A DNA stretch of 64,000 bases, from the NCBI RefSeq assembly GCF_003241315.1, contig NZ_QFOZ01000004.1, forward strand, positions 124,001-188,000, written 5' to 3'. Below, one piece after another: positions 1 through 7,226 of the stretch. Made by a program: the position numbers and the translations under genes. Every line of letters begins with the position of its first letter. Within the stretch, counting starts at the first letter, position 1. Under the pieces are notes generated by a model. That model was not told the origin of the DNA. It did not search any database and worked only from the letters and a program-made list of their open reading frames with translations. The stretch comes from Lawsonella clevelandensis (GTDB taxonomy: Bacteria > Actinomycetota > Actinomycetes > Mycobacteriales > Mycobacteriaceae).

Positions 1-382
1 CGCAGTACTTTTCAAAACCGGGGTAGCAGGTGGCATTCTTGCCCTTCAGGAGGCCAAGCCCACCCAACACCATGGGGGCGGCGCAGATAGAGGCCACATA
101 CTTGTCGCTCTTAGCGCGGGCCACAATTTCTTTCTTCAACCCCTCGTGGTCGTTGAAAGCAGTGGTGCCGCCCGGAACAACAAGCACATCCGCACCCTGC
201 GCATCCACATCGGCGAACATGGCGTCTGCCTGGACGGGAATGGCATGGCTACCCGTCACCGTCCGGGATTCGGTGAGGGAAGCGGTGGTCACGTCCACTC
301 CGCCGCGGCGCAGAATGTCTACCGTGGCAAGGGCTTCAATCTCCTCAAAACCATCAATAAGAACAACAACAGCAGTGGTCAT
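1..382 (-). CDS. DJ-1/PfpI family protein (partial, runs off the left edge)
   Basis: The reading frame starts at an ATG at 382 on the minus strand and runs off the window, so only about 127 N-terminal residues are seen. A good ribosome site (AAAGGAG) lies 7 bases upstream. The start MTTAVVVLIDGFEEIEALAT, the segment VLVVPGG and the nucleophile elbow SICAAPMVLGG (Cys100) are typical of the DJ-1/YajL/PfpI superfamily; Glu16 matches the conserved glutamate that activates the cysteine in DJ-1. Members act as glyoxalases, deglycases or redox-stress chaperones in the cytosol. It lies 47 bp downstream of fprA on the same strand and may be co-transcribed with it. The exact activity cannot be told from the sequence. 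Confidence 0.9.
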   Translation of the reverse strand, partial: MTTAVVVLIDGFEEIEALATVDILRRGGVDVTTASLTESRTVTGSHAIPVQADAMFADVDAQGADVLVVPGGTTAFNDHEGLKKEIVARAKSDKYVASICAAPMVLGGLGLLKGKNATCYPGFEKYC

Positions 383-429
383 TTTTATGCTCCTTTACCG
401 GTGATCAGGTGAGGTCTTCTATTTATGTT

Positions 430-1851
430 TTAGCAGCCTCCGCGTGCTTTTCGGTCCGCTTCGGCTTCTTCGTCCACGCTTGTGTCGTGGGAGGCGTTCA
501 CCATGTCGTCCCATTCCACGATCTTCTTCCGCTCGCGTCCTTCCTGCGCGCCGCGTTTCTTCTCGTGAACGTCTAGGCGGTACCAGCCGGTCCAGTCAGT
601 AATTTTCTTCGGCAGGTTATCCAGCCAAGTACGGGCTTCTTCTGGTGACGGGTGTGCTGGCTGGTTGAGTTTGCCTGCCGCCCAGTCCTCCAGGAGGTTC
701 TGGATGGTTTCGTTGGCGTCAGATTTAGTGTTGCCAATAAGTCCGACGGGGCCACGCTTTACCCAACCGGTGGTGTACAGCGGGGCAATATGGTCGCCGG
801 CCTGGTCAACGACACGTCCGGCCACGTTTTCAATGGTGCCGAGGGTGTGGTTGAAGGGAATACCGGGCAGTTCGGAGGAGAGGTAACCGACGGCGCGGTA
901 GACCTGGCCGACCTCCCAGTCGGTGGTCTTTCCGGTACCGGTAACACCGCCCTTGCCGTTGAGCTGGGTACGTTCGGTGCGGATACCGGCCACTTTGCCG
1001 TCTTTGCCCAGGATTTCGACGGGGGATTCAAAGAGGTGGATATAGATTTTGCAGATATCCGGGTTGGGGTCCTCGTCGCGCATGGCGTAGTTTTCCAGCG
1101 TGGTGCACACCATGTCGGTGGCTTTAGCGGCGCGCCGGGCTTCTTCGGAGGCCTTGTCGTAGTCAATATCTTCGGGGTTAACAAGAACTTGGACGTTTGG
1201 TGAGTGGTCCAGTTCGCGCAGTTCAACGGGGGTGTATTTGGCTTGGGCGGGGCCGCGGCGGCCGAAAACGTGAACTTCTTTTACCTTGGAGGCTTTAAGG
1301 CACTCGTAGACGTTGTCGGGGATTTCGGTGACGTGGAGTTCGTCGGCGGTTTTCGCGAGGATGCGGGAGACGTCCAGGGAGACGTTGCCGACGCCGATAA
1401 CGGCTACTTTTTCGGAGTCGAGGGGCCACTGGCGGGGGAATTCGGGTTGGCCGTCGTACCAGGCGACGAATTCGGCGGCGCCGTAGGATCCGTCTAGGTC
1501 AATGCCGGGAATGTTGAGGGCGCGGTCGGCTTTTGCGCCGGTGGCGAAGATGACGGCGTCGTAGTACTGGAGGAGGTTGTCGAGGGTGACGTCGGTTCCG
1601 AATTCGACGTTGCCGAAGAAGCGTACTTGTTGTTTGTTGAGTACTTTGTGCAGGTTGGCGATGATGCCTTTAATGCGGGGGTGGTCGGGTGCTACGCCGT
1701 AGCGGATGAGGCCGAAGGGGGCGGGCATGCGTTCGAGGATATCGATGCTGACGCCGGGGTCTTGGGCGGCGGCGGATTTCATAAGGCAGTCCGAGGCGTA
1801 GATACCTGCTGGGCCAGAGCCGATGATGGCGACGCGGAGGGGTCGGGTCAT
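430..1851 (-). CDS. fprA: Ferredoxin/adrenodoxin--NADP+ reductase (FprA type)
   Basis: This 473-residue flavoprotein matches the adrenodoxin-reductase-like FprA family of mycobacteria in length and order. The FAD-binding GSGPAGIYASDCL lies near the N-terminus and the NADP-binding GVGNVSLDVSRIL near residue 153. The RYGVAPDHP segment that follows the FAD site and the C-terminal GWVKRGPVGLIGNTKSDA are characteristic of the family. The enzyme moves electrons between NADPH and ferredoxin in the cytosol, feeding P450s, Fe-S assembly or other ferredoxin-dependent enzymes. The gene is transcribed away from the NUDIX gene, and a DtxR/IdeR-like iron box lies about 110 bp upstream, so iron control is plausible (inference). 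Confidence 0.93.
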   Translation of the reverse strand: MTRPLRVAIIGSGPAGIYASDCLMKSAAAQDPGVSIDILERMPAPFGLIRYGVAPDHPRIKGIIANLHKVLNKQQVRFFGNVEFGTDVTLDNLLQYYDAVIFATGAKADRALNIPGIDLDGSYGAAEFVAWYDGQPEFPRQWPLDSEKVAVIGVGNVSLDVSRILAKTADELHVTEIPDNVYECLKASKVKEVHVFGRRGPAQAKYTPVELRELDHSPNVQVLVNPEDIDYDKASEEARRAAKATDMVCTTLENYAMRDEDPNPDICKIYIHLFESPVEILGKDGKVAGIRTERTQLNGKGGVTGTGKTTDWEVGQVYRAVGYLSSELPGIPFNHTLGTIENVAGRVVDQAGDHIAPLYTTGWVKRGPVGLIGNTKSDANETIQNLLEDWAAGKLNQPAHPSPEEARTWLDNLPKKITDWTGWYRLDVHEKKRGAQEGRERKKIVEWDDMVNASHDTSVDEEAEADRKARGGC

Positions 1852-1960
1852 AATTACTTCTTCTACAGTCGAGGTCAGAGTGTCATTTAGTGTGGCTTCT
1901 ATTCTACAGAACGGGGCAAGAAAACTATTTTGTAAAAAGTGTACCGAAAAACTTGCACCA

Positions 1961-1979
1961 CAAGGTTAGCCTACCCTAA
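1961..1979. promoter_or_regulatory. Putative DtxR/IdeR iron box
   Basis: The 19-base sequence CAAGGTTAGCCTACCCTAA matches the palindromic DtxR/IdeR consensus TTAGGTTAGCCTAACCTAA at 16 of 19 positions, with the core GGTTAGCCTA intact. It lies in the divergent intergenic region between fprA (minus) and the NUDIX gene (plus), about 110 bp upstream of the fprA start. Iron-box control of a ferredoxin reductase would make sense, but no promoter element has been placed relative to it. Confidence 0.6.
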
Positions 1980-2037
1980 GATAATTATTGCGAGATGGAG
2001 TAAGGGCAGATACTCCTCCTCGTTCGTCACAAGATAT

Positions 2038-2075
2038 CAGCGACCCCCACGCACGCGCTCCGGTGGGGGTCGCTG
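2038..2075. promoter_or_regulatory. 13-bp perfect stem-loop in the NUDIX leader
   Basis: The arms CAGCGACCCCCAC (2038-2050) and GTGGGGGTCGCTG (2063-2075) are perfect complements with a 12-base loop. No T-run follows, so it is not a classical intrinsic terminator. It lies about 70 bp before the preferred NUDIX start codon, downstream of the iron box. It could be an attenuator, an RNA-stability element or part of a larger structured leader. Confidence 0.5.
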
Positions 2076-2143
2076 GTAATTTAGGCCACACTTCCCACGG
2101 TCACCCCTCTAAAAAAGTGCCCACACACCTCTTCACCAGTAAA

Positions 2144-3217
2144 ATGGGCACCGTGGATCATGATGGCGATGGAATGTGTATTGGGCCCCAAGACGAACAC
2201 TGCTGGGGCGTATTCGGTGCAGCAGGACTTCTCCTCCGCGCCCCCGCCGCAGACGGTACTCCCCTCATCCTTATGCAACATCGAGCCGAATGGACCAATG
2301 CCGGCGGCACCTGGGGACTCCCCGGGGGAGCAATAGACTCCCACGAAAGCCCCATAGAAGGAGCCCTCCGCGAAGTCCACGAAGAAACCCACATCGCCCT
2401 CAACCCCGCCCGTGCCCGCTGGTCCGCCCCCACCGCCGGAATGCGGTTTGTGAAACGCCTCACCCGCGACTTCGATCCCCTGGGGGACCGCATCTCCCGC
2501 AGCGGCGACCACTACTTTGAACGCGTGGACACAACGAGCGGTCTATGGACCTACACTACCGTTGTGGCGGACCTCAACGCGCCCGTAGACTTCCAAGCTG
2601 ACGAAGAATCCAAAGAACTCGCCTGGCTCTCCGAAGATGAAGTGTCCCAACTGGAACTCATTCCCGGATTTGGGCGCGTCTGGCCCGCCCTCAAAACAAC
2701 CGAAGCCGACCTCATTATTGATGGCGAATCCATCTACTCTGGCCAGGATAAACACTGGTGGCAAAGCGATCGCAGCAGGGCCGATAGTATCCTCGGGAAA
2801 ATTGCGAAACACCGTCCCTGGGTGTGGCGCCGCCGCCACGCCACCGATTTTCTTGACGCGGACGGGTGCGCGCAAGAAACTACCGAACCGGGTTTCTACT
2901 GGACCGCACACTGCACAGTTGTGCTAGGTGGAAAAATTACGGGCGCGCGGGAGGATAGAGCCCTGCCCTACACCGCACAAAGTTACTTCCACACCGTTGA
3001 CTCAGACAGCGACTCCGCCTCGCTGGTGCGCACAATGGTGTTGGAGAATGTGGCGAAGCGCCGCAACACTATTGTGGTCACTGAAAATACTGGCCTTATT
3101 GAGGAACTACCGCAGAATTTCATTCACGTGTGGGACAATTCCTGCCTTTCCCAGCTGAATTCTTCCCAGTCTCTTTCGTCGCAGTCTCGTTCTGCCGGGT
3201 CTAGCTCTTCTTCGTAA
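2144..3217 (+). CDS. NUDIX hydrolase with C-terminal NYN/PIN-like domain
   Basis: A clear NUDIX box is present: GGAIDSHESPIEGALREVHE followed by E, fitting G-x5-E-x7-RE-x2-EE. NUDIX enzymes hydrolyse nucleoside diphosphates linked to another moiety. After about residue 190 comes a second region starting LIIDGESIYSGQDKHWW and later having NTIVVTENTGLIEEL. This resembles the DGANVVG...DGWW and VVTADR motifs of a NYN/PIN-like domain fused to NUDIX domains in other actinobacteria; that part is from memory and less certain. The tail is Ser-rich. The frame is open from a TTG at 1988, but translation before 2144 would run across the stem-loop. The ATG at 2144 (357 residues) is preferred, with another ATG at 2162 possible. 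The 3' end overlaps the convergent HAD gene by 17 bp. Confidence 0.85.
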   Translation: MGTVDHDGDGMCIGPQDEHCWGVFGAAGLLLRAPAADGTPLILMQHRAEWTNAGGTWGLPGGAIDSHESPIEGALREVHEETHIALNPARARWSAPTAGMRFVKRLTRDFDPLGDRISRSGDHYFERVDTTSGLWTYTTVVADLNAPVDFQADEESKELAWLSEDEVSQLELIPGFGRVWPALKTTEADLIIDGESIYSGQDKHWWQSDRSRADSILGKIAKHRPWVWRRRHATDFLDADGCAQETTEPGFYWTAHCTVVLGGKITGAREDRALPYTAQSYFHTVDSDSDSASLVRTMVLENVAKRRNTIVVTENTGLIEELPQNFIHVWDNSCLSQLNSSQSLSSQSRSAGSSSSS

Positions 3218-4094
3218 CTTGTTTAGAGTTTGGCACGCTTAGGGGATCGTCAATATGTCCCACAAGGGAACCCACTGAGTCAATAATGCGGCTGGGGCGG
3301 TACGGCCATTGGCGTGCTATTTTCACCGTGGAAATACCGGAGAGCACCAGGAACGTGTGCATGCCGGCCTCCAGACCAGACTTCACATCCGTGTCCATGC
3401 GGTCGCCAATCATAATGGTTTCCTCCGAGTGCGCATGCATAGCGCGGAGCGCGGAACGCATCATCATCGGGTTTGGCTTCCCAATGTAGTAGGGTTCTTT
3501 CCCTGTTGACGTCATAATGAGGGACGCCACCGACCCTGTTGCAGGCAGGACACCCTCCGGGCAAGGGCCCGTGTTATCCGGGTTTGTGCAGATAAACTTG
3601 GCGCCTTTCAAAATGAGGTTGATGGCCTTCGTGATAGCTTCAAAACTATAGGTACGAGTTTCCCCCAGCACCACATAGTCTGGGTCGGTATCGGTGAGAA
3701 TATAGCCGGCCTCGTGGATAGCGGTTGTGAGGCCAGTTTCTCCCACCACGTAGGCGGTTCCGTGTGGGTTTTGCTCGTCTAGGAATGCGGCGGTGGCCAG
3801 CGCCGATGTCCAAATATGGTCGGCGGGAATATCAATGCCGGATAGGCGCAGGCGGGCCGCTAAATCGCGGGGCGTAAAAATAGAGTTATTGGTAAGCACC
3901 ATATAGTGGGTGCCGCTGTCTTTGAGTTCTTGTAGGAAATCTTTGGCACCGTCAATGGGCTTGTCCTCTTGAATAAGGACTCCATCCATATCGGTGAGGA
4001 AATTCCACTGGGTGGTAGCCGAGGATGTTTTTGTGGGAGAGTGTTCCGCGGGGGAGGTTTTTGTGGGGGATGTTTCCGAGTTGTGCGTAGCCAT
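3201..4094 (-). CDS. HAD-IIA (NagD-like) sugar phosphatase
   Basis: The 297-residue protein carries the ordered HAD motifs: DMDGVL (nucleophile Asp), LTNNS with the threonine, KPNP (lysine) and GDRMDTD (Mg-binding aspartates). A C2-type cap between motifs II and III is indicated by TNPDNTGPCPEG and makes it NagD-like. Such enzymes dephosphorylate small sugar or nucleotide phosphates; the substrate cannot be named. The first 30 or so residues are a Ser/Thr/Lys-rich tail with repeats (SPTKTS twice), probably unstructured. The gene converges on the NUDIX gene with a short 3' overlap and is divergent from pta. Confidence 0.88.
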   Translation of the reverse strand: MATHNSETSPTKTSPAEHSPTKTSSATTQWNFLTDMDGVLIQEDKPIDGAKDFLQELKDSGTHYMVLTNNSIFTPRDLAARLRLSGIDIPADHIWTSALATAAFLDEQNPHGTAYVVGETGLTTAIHEAGYILTDTDPDYVVLGETRTYSFEAITKAINLILKGAKFICTNPDNTGPCPEGVLPATGSVASLIMTSTGKEPYYIGKPNPMMMRSALRAMHAHSEETIMIGDRMDTDVKSGLEAGMHTFLVLSGISTVKIARQWPYRPSRIIDSVGSLVGHIDDPLSVPNSKQVTKKS

Positions 4095-4331
4095 ACCCTC
4101 ATTGTCGCAGCTCTCCTGGAAAATATTAAGAGTTTTCTAGCGAGATATTGAGACGCAGTACACCCTAAGAAAATTCGTCTGGATGTAATTTTGGTCACTA
4201 CAATGGGGCGTAAGGGCGCAGCCTGGAGTTCTGTACTATCCGAGCTCACACTAATTTATGGACACAATTGCCATGAGCGCAGCCGCCACAACCCTGGCGC
4301 TTCCGCGCACGTGACGAAACATAAGGAATCG

Positions 4332-5978
4332 ATGACTTTTATGAAGCGGAAACACACACCCTTCTACATCATGGCATCGGCCACCCATACCGACACCTAC
4401 ACCATCACAAAGAACCTCCTCCACAGTCTGAAAGACGCCGGATACACCGTTGGTATCTTCCGCCCCCTCAACCCCCTCGCCTCCACCAGCACAGACGTTT
4501 TCCTGCACATGCTTGTGGACGAGAGTAACACCAGTCTCAGCTACGACGACTGTACGGGCGTTGACTACCTCACCGCGGTCACAGACCGCAACGCCGCCCT
4601 CAGCACTATCATTGCCCGCTTCGCCGCCGTCCAAGACACCTGCGATATTGTCCTCATTCTTGGCAGTGACTACTCCGCAAACATGGCAGGCGAATGCGAC
4701 CTTAACGCCACCATCGCCATGAACCTGGGTGCACACCTGCTTCTTGTGGAGAGCTTTAACGGCCAGGACGCCGCCACTTTCCAATCCGTCTGCCGCGCTA
4801 CCGTCCAGTACCTCCGCGACAACCATCACGCCCCAGCAGCCCTCATTATTGACGCTGCCTCTGCCGATGACACTGCTTCTGCTAACGCTGCCTCTACTAA
4901 CGCTGCTCTTGCCGATGCTCTCGAGCTTCCCGTCTTTACCGCCGCGGACTTCTCTACAGACGCTCTTCTGGAACTTCCGGCCCCCACTGCCGTCACCCCC
5001 CACATGTTCCAGTACCAGCTGCTAGAACGAGCCAAGGCCAACAAGAAACACATTGTGCTCCCAGAAGGCGACGATGATCGCATTCTGAAAGCAGCCCATA
5101 TCATTCTTCGCGAGGGCTTCGCAGACCTCACTATCCTGGGCGATCCGGACACTATCCGCACCCGCGCCCAGCAGCTTGGCCTGGACCTCTCCGCCGCTAC
5201 CCTCCTGGACCCAACGCATTATGAGGGCCTCGACGAGTTCGTGGAAACCTACTACGAACTGCGCAAGCACAAGGGCATCAGCATGGACGATGCCCGTCAG
5301 AAACTACAGGACATCAGCTACTTCGCCACCATGATGGTGCACCTTGGTAAAGCTGACGGCATGGTTTCCGGCGCGGCACACACCACCGCTCACACCATCC
5401 GCCCCAGTTTTGAAATCATTAAGACGAAGCCGGGTGTCTCTACCGTCTCCTCCATCTTCCTCATGTGCCTCCAAGATCACGTGCTGGCTTTCGGGGACTG
5501 CGCCGTCAATATTGACCCCAACCCCACCCAGCTTGCTGACATTGCCGTCTCCTCCGCGGAGACCGCCAGCCAGTTCGGGGTGGAGCCGCGCGTTGCTCTC
5601 CTCTCTTACTCCACTGGTACTTCCGGTTCCGGTGCCGCCGTCGATAAAGTTCGCGACGCTGTTACCCTGGCAAAGGAAAACGGCATGGCTTACCCCATAG
5701 ATGGCCCCATCCAGTTCGATGCTGCCGTGGACGCTACTGTGGCTGCCGCTAAAGCCCCCGATTCTCCCGTTGCTGGCCGCGCCACCGTGCTCGTCTTCCC
5801 CGACCTCAACACCGGCAACAACACCTACAAGGCAGTGCAGCGTACCGCCGGCGCCGTTGCCGTCGGCCCCATTCTGCAGGGCCTTAAGAAACCCATTAAT
5901 GATTTGTCCCGCGGCGCACTTGTCGACGATATTGTGAATACTGTTGCCGTTACTGCCGTCCAAGCCCAAAATATCTAG
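4332..5978 (+). CDS. pta: Phosphate acetyltransferase
   Basis: The enzyme interconverts acetyl-CoA and acetyl phosphate. The C-terminal half (from about residue 223) is the catalytic PTA domain, with KHIVLPEGDDDRILKAA, KADGMVSGAAHTTAHTIRP, LLSYSTGTSGSG and VLVFPDLNTGN. The N-terminal half is the BioD-like P-loop region of long-form Pta. A low-complexity Ala/Ser/Asp linker coded by short repeats lies near 4852-4920. The frame is open from 4191, but the ATG at 4332 follows AAGGAA at 4323 and begins the conserved part; an ATG at 4341 is an alternative. ackA follows after 9 bp, the usual acetate operon. Confidence 0.95.
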   Translation: MTFMKRKHTPFYIMASATHTDTYTITKNLLHSLKDAGYTVGIFRPLNPLASTSTDVFLHMLVDESNTSLSYDDCTGVDYLTAVTDRNAALSTIIARFAAVQDTCDIVLILGSDYSANMAGECDLNATIAMNLGAHLLLVESFNGQDAATFQSVCRATVQYLRDNHHAPAALIIDAASADDTASANAASTNAALADALELPVFTAADFSTDALLELPAPTAVTPHMFQYQLLERAKANKKHIVLPEGDDDRILKAAHIILREGFADLTILGDPDTIRTRAQQLGLDLSAATLLDPTHYEGLDEFVETYYELRKHKGISMDDARQKLQDISYFATMMVHLGKADGMVSGAAHTTAHTIRPSFEIIKTKPGVSTVSSIFLMCLQDHVLAFGDCAVNIDPNPTQLADIAVSSAETASQFGVEPRVALLSYSTGTSGSGAAVDKVRDAVTLAKENGMAYPIDGPIQFDAAVDATVAAAKAPDSPVAGRATVLVFPDLNTGNNTYKAVQRTAGAVAVGPILQGLKKPINDLSRGALVDDIVNTVAVTAVQAQNI

Positions 5979-5987
5979 GAGCCATAC

Positions 5988-7184
5988 GTGAGCACTGTAT
6001 TTGTTATTAACTCTGGTTCTTCCTCCATTAAGTACCAGCTCATTAATCCGGCGTTGGAGGGGAAAGACGCCGTTGTTGCCTCCGGTATGGTCGACCAGAT
6101 CGGTCTGCAGCAGGGCAAGTACTCCATCAAACACGATGGGGAAAAAATTGAACACCAGGCAGAAATTCCCGACCACGCGGTCGGCCTGCAACTCGTCATT
6201 GACCTCTTCAACGAAGTAGGCCTCAACCTCGACGAACAGGACGTTGTGGCAGTAGGACACCGCGTGGTGCAGGGCGGTAACCTCTTCCGCGAGCCCGTTA
6301 AAATTGACGACACCGTCATTGAGCAGATCGCCAGCCTCTCCCCGCTGGCGCCCCTTCACAACCCGGCGCACGTGCTGGGTATGAAGGTAGCCCGCGACCT
6401 CCTCCCCGATATTCCCCACGTCGCTGTTTTTGATACTGCCTTTTTCGCAGACCTGCCCGACGCTTCCCGCATCTACCCCATTCCGCAGGATATCGCCGAA
6501 AAGTATGCGGTGCGCCGCTACGGTGCCCACGGCACCAGCCACCAGTATGTATCCCAGCAGGTTCCGCGCCTTTTGGACCGTGATCCGGCGACCCTCCGTC
6601 AGATTATTTTCCACCTTGGTAATGGTGCCTCCGCCTCCGCTATTCGCGGCGGTAAACCCATCGATACGTCTATGGGCCTCACCCCACTGGAGGGCCTTGT
6701 GATGGGGACGCGCTGCGGCGACATTGATGCTTCCGTGGTCTTCCACTTGATGCGCCAGGGCGGCTACACCGTGGACGAGATGGACACCATGTTTAACCGC
6801 GAATCCGGTGTGAAAGCTATGATTGGCTCCTCCGACATGCGCGACTTGGACGATCTGATGGCCGCCCACGATCCCGTCGGCCAGCGCTGCTGGGACGTGT
6901 ACGTCCACCGTGTGAAGCGCTACCTGGGCGCCTACATGGCGGAATTGGGTGGCTTAGACGTTATTGTGTTCACCGCCGGCATTGGTGAAAAATCCCCCGA
7001 AATGCGGTTCTCGTGCCTGGAAGGCTTGGAGGAACTGGGCATTGAGGTTGACGAAAAAGCCAATAACCACCGCATGAGCACACCCACTATTATCTCCACC
7101 CCAACGTCTAAGGTGACGGTGATGGTGGTGCCGACGAATGAGGAGCTAGCGATCTCCCGGCACGCTCTCCAGTTCGCGAAGTAG
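5988..7184 (+). CDS. ackA: Acetate kinase
   Basis: Acetate kinase makes ATP and acetate from acetyl phosphate and ADP, paired with Pta. The 398-residue length is standard. Signature stretches are FVINSGSSSIKYQL at the N-terminus, VGHRVVQGG, the catalytic-site AHGTSHQYVSQQ, HLGNGAS and FTAGIGEKSPEMR. The start is GTG with AGGAG at 5975-5980, nine bases from the pta stop, so translation is probably coupled. Downstream it converges on pknG, separated only by repeat-like sequence. Confidence 0.97.
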   Translation: MSTVFVINSGSSSIKYQLINPALEGKDAVVASGMVDQIGLQQGKYSIKHDGEKIEHQAEIPDHAVGLQLVIDLFNEVGLNLDEQDVVAVGHRVVQGGNLFREPVKIDDTVIEQIASLSPLAPLHNPAHVLGMKVARDLLPDIPHVAVFDTAFFADLPDASRIYPIPQDIAEKYAVRRYGAHGTSHQYVSQQVPRLLDRDPATLRQIIFHLGNGASASAIRGGKPIDTSMGLTPLEGLVMGTRCGDIDASVVFHLMRQGGYTVDEMDTMFNRESGVKAMIGSSDMRDLDDLMAAHDPVGQRCWDVYVHRVKRYLGAYMAELGGLDVIVFTAGIGEKSPEMRFSCLEGLEELGIEVDEKANNHRMSTPTIISTPTSKVTVMVVPTNEELAISRHALQFAK

Positions 7185-7186
7185 CT

Positions 7187-7226
7187 CTTTACAGTGCCGG
7201 TTACAACACTGCCGGTTAAAACAGTG
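7187..7226. repeat. Degenerate tandem copies of the pknG 3' end
   Basis: Read on the minus strand, the last codons of pknG and the sequence after them form similar units: CTGTTTTAACCGGCA, GTGTTGTAACCGGCA and CTGTAAAG. Each unit holds a TAA, and all three (7216-7218, 7201-7203, 7189-7191) are in the pknG frame. The run fills the space between the convergent ackA and pknG genes. It looks like decayed tandem duplication of a gene end. Confidence 0.6.

Noticed and set aside
5304..6908. A 534-codon frame opposite pta/ackA
   Set aside because: Shadow of the two recognised genes; composition is Gly/Val/His-rich as expected from antisense of biased codons.
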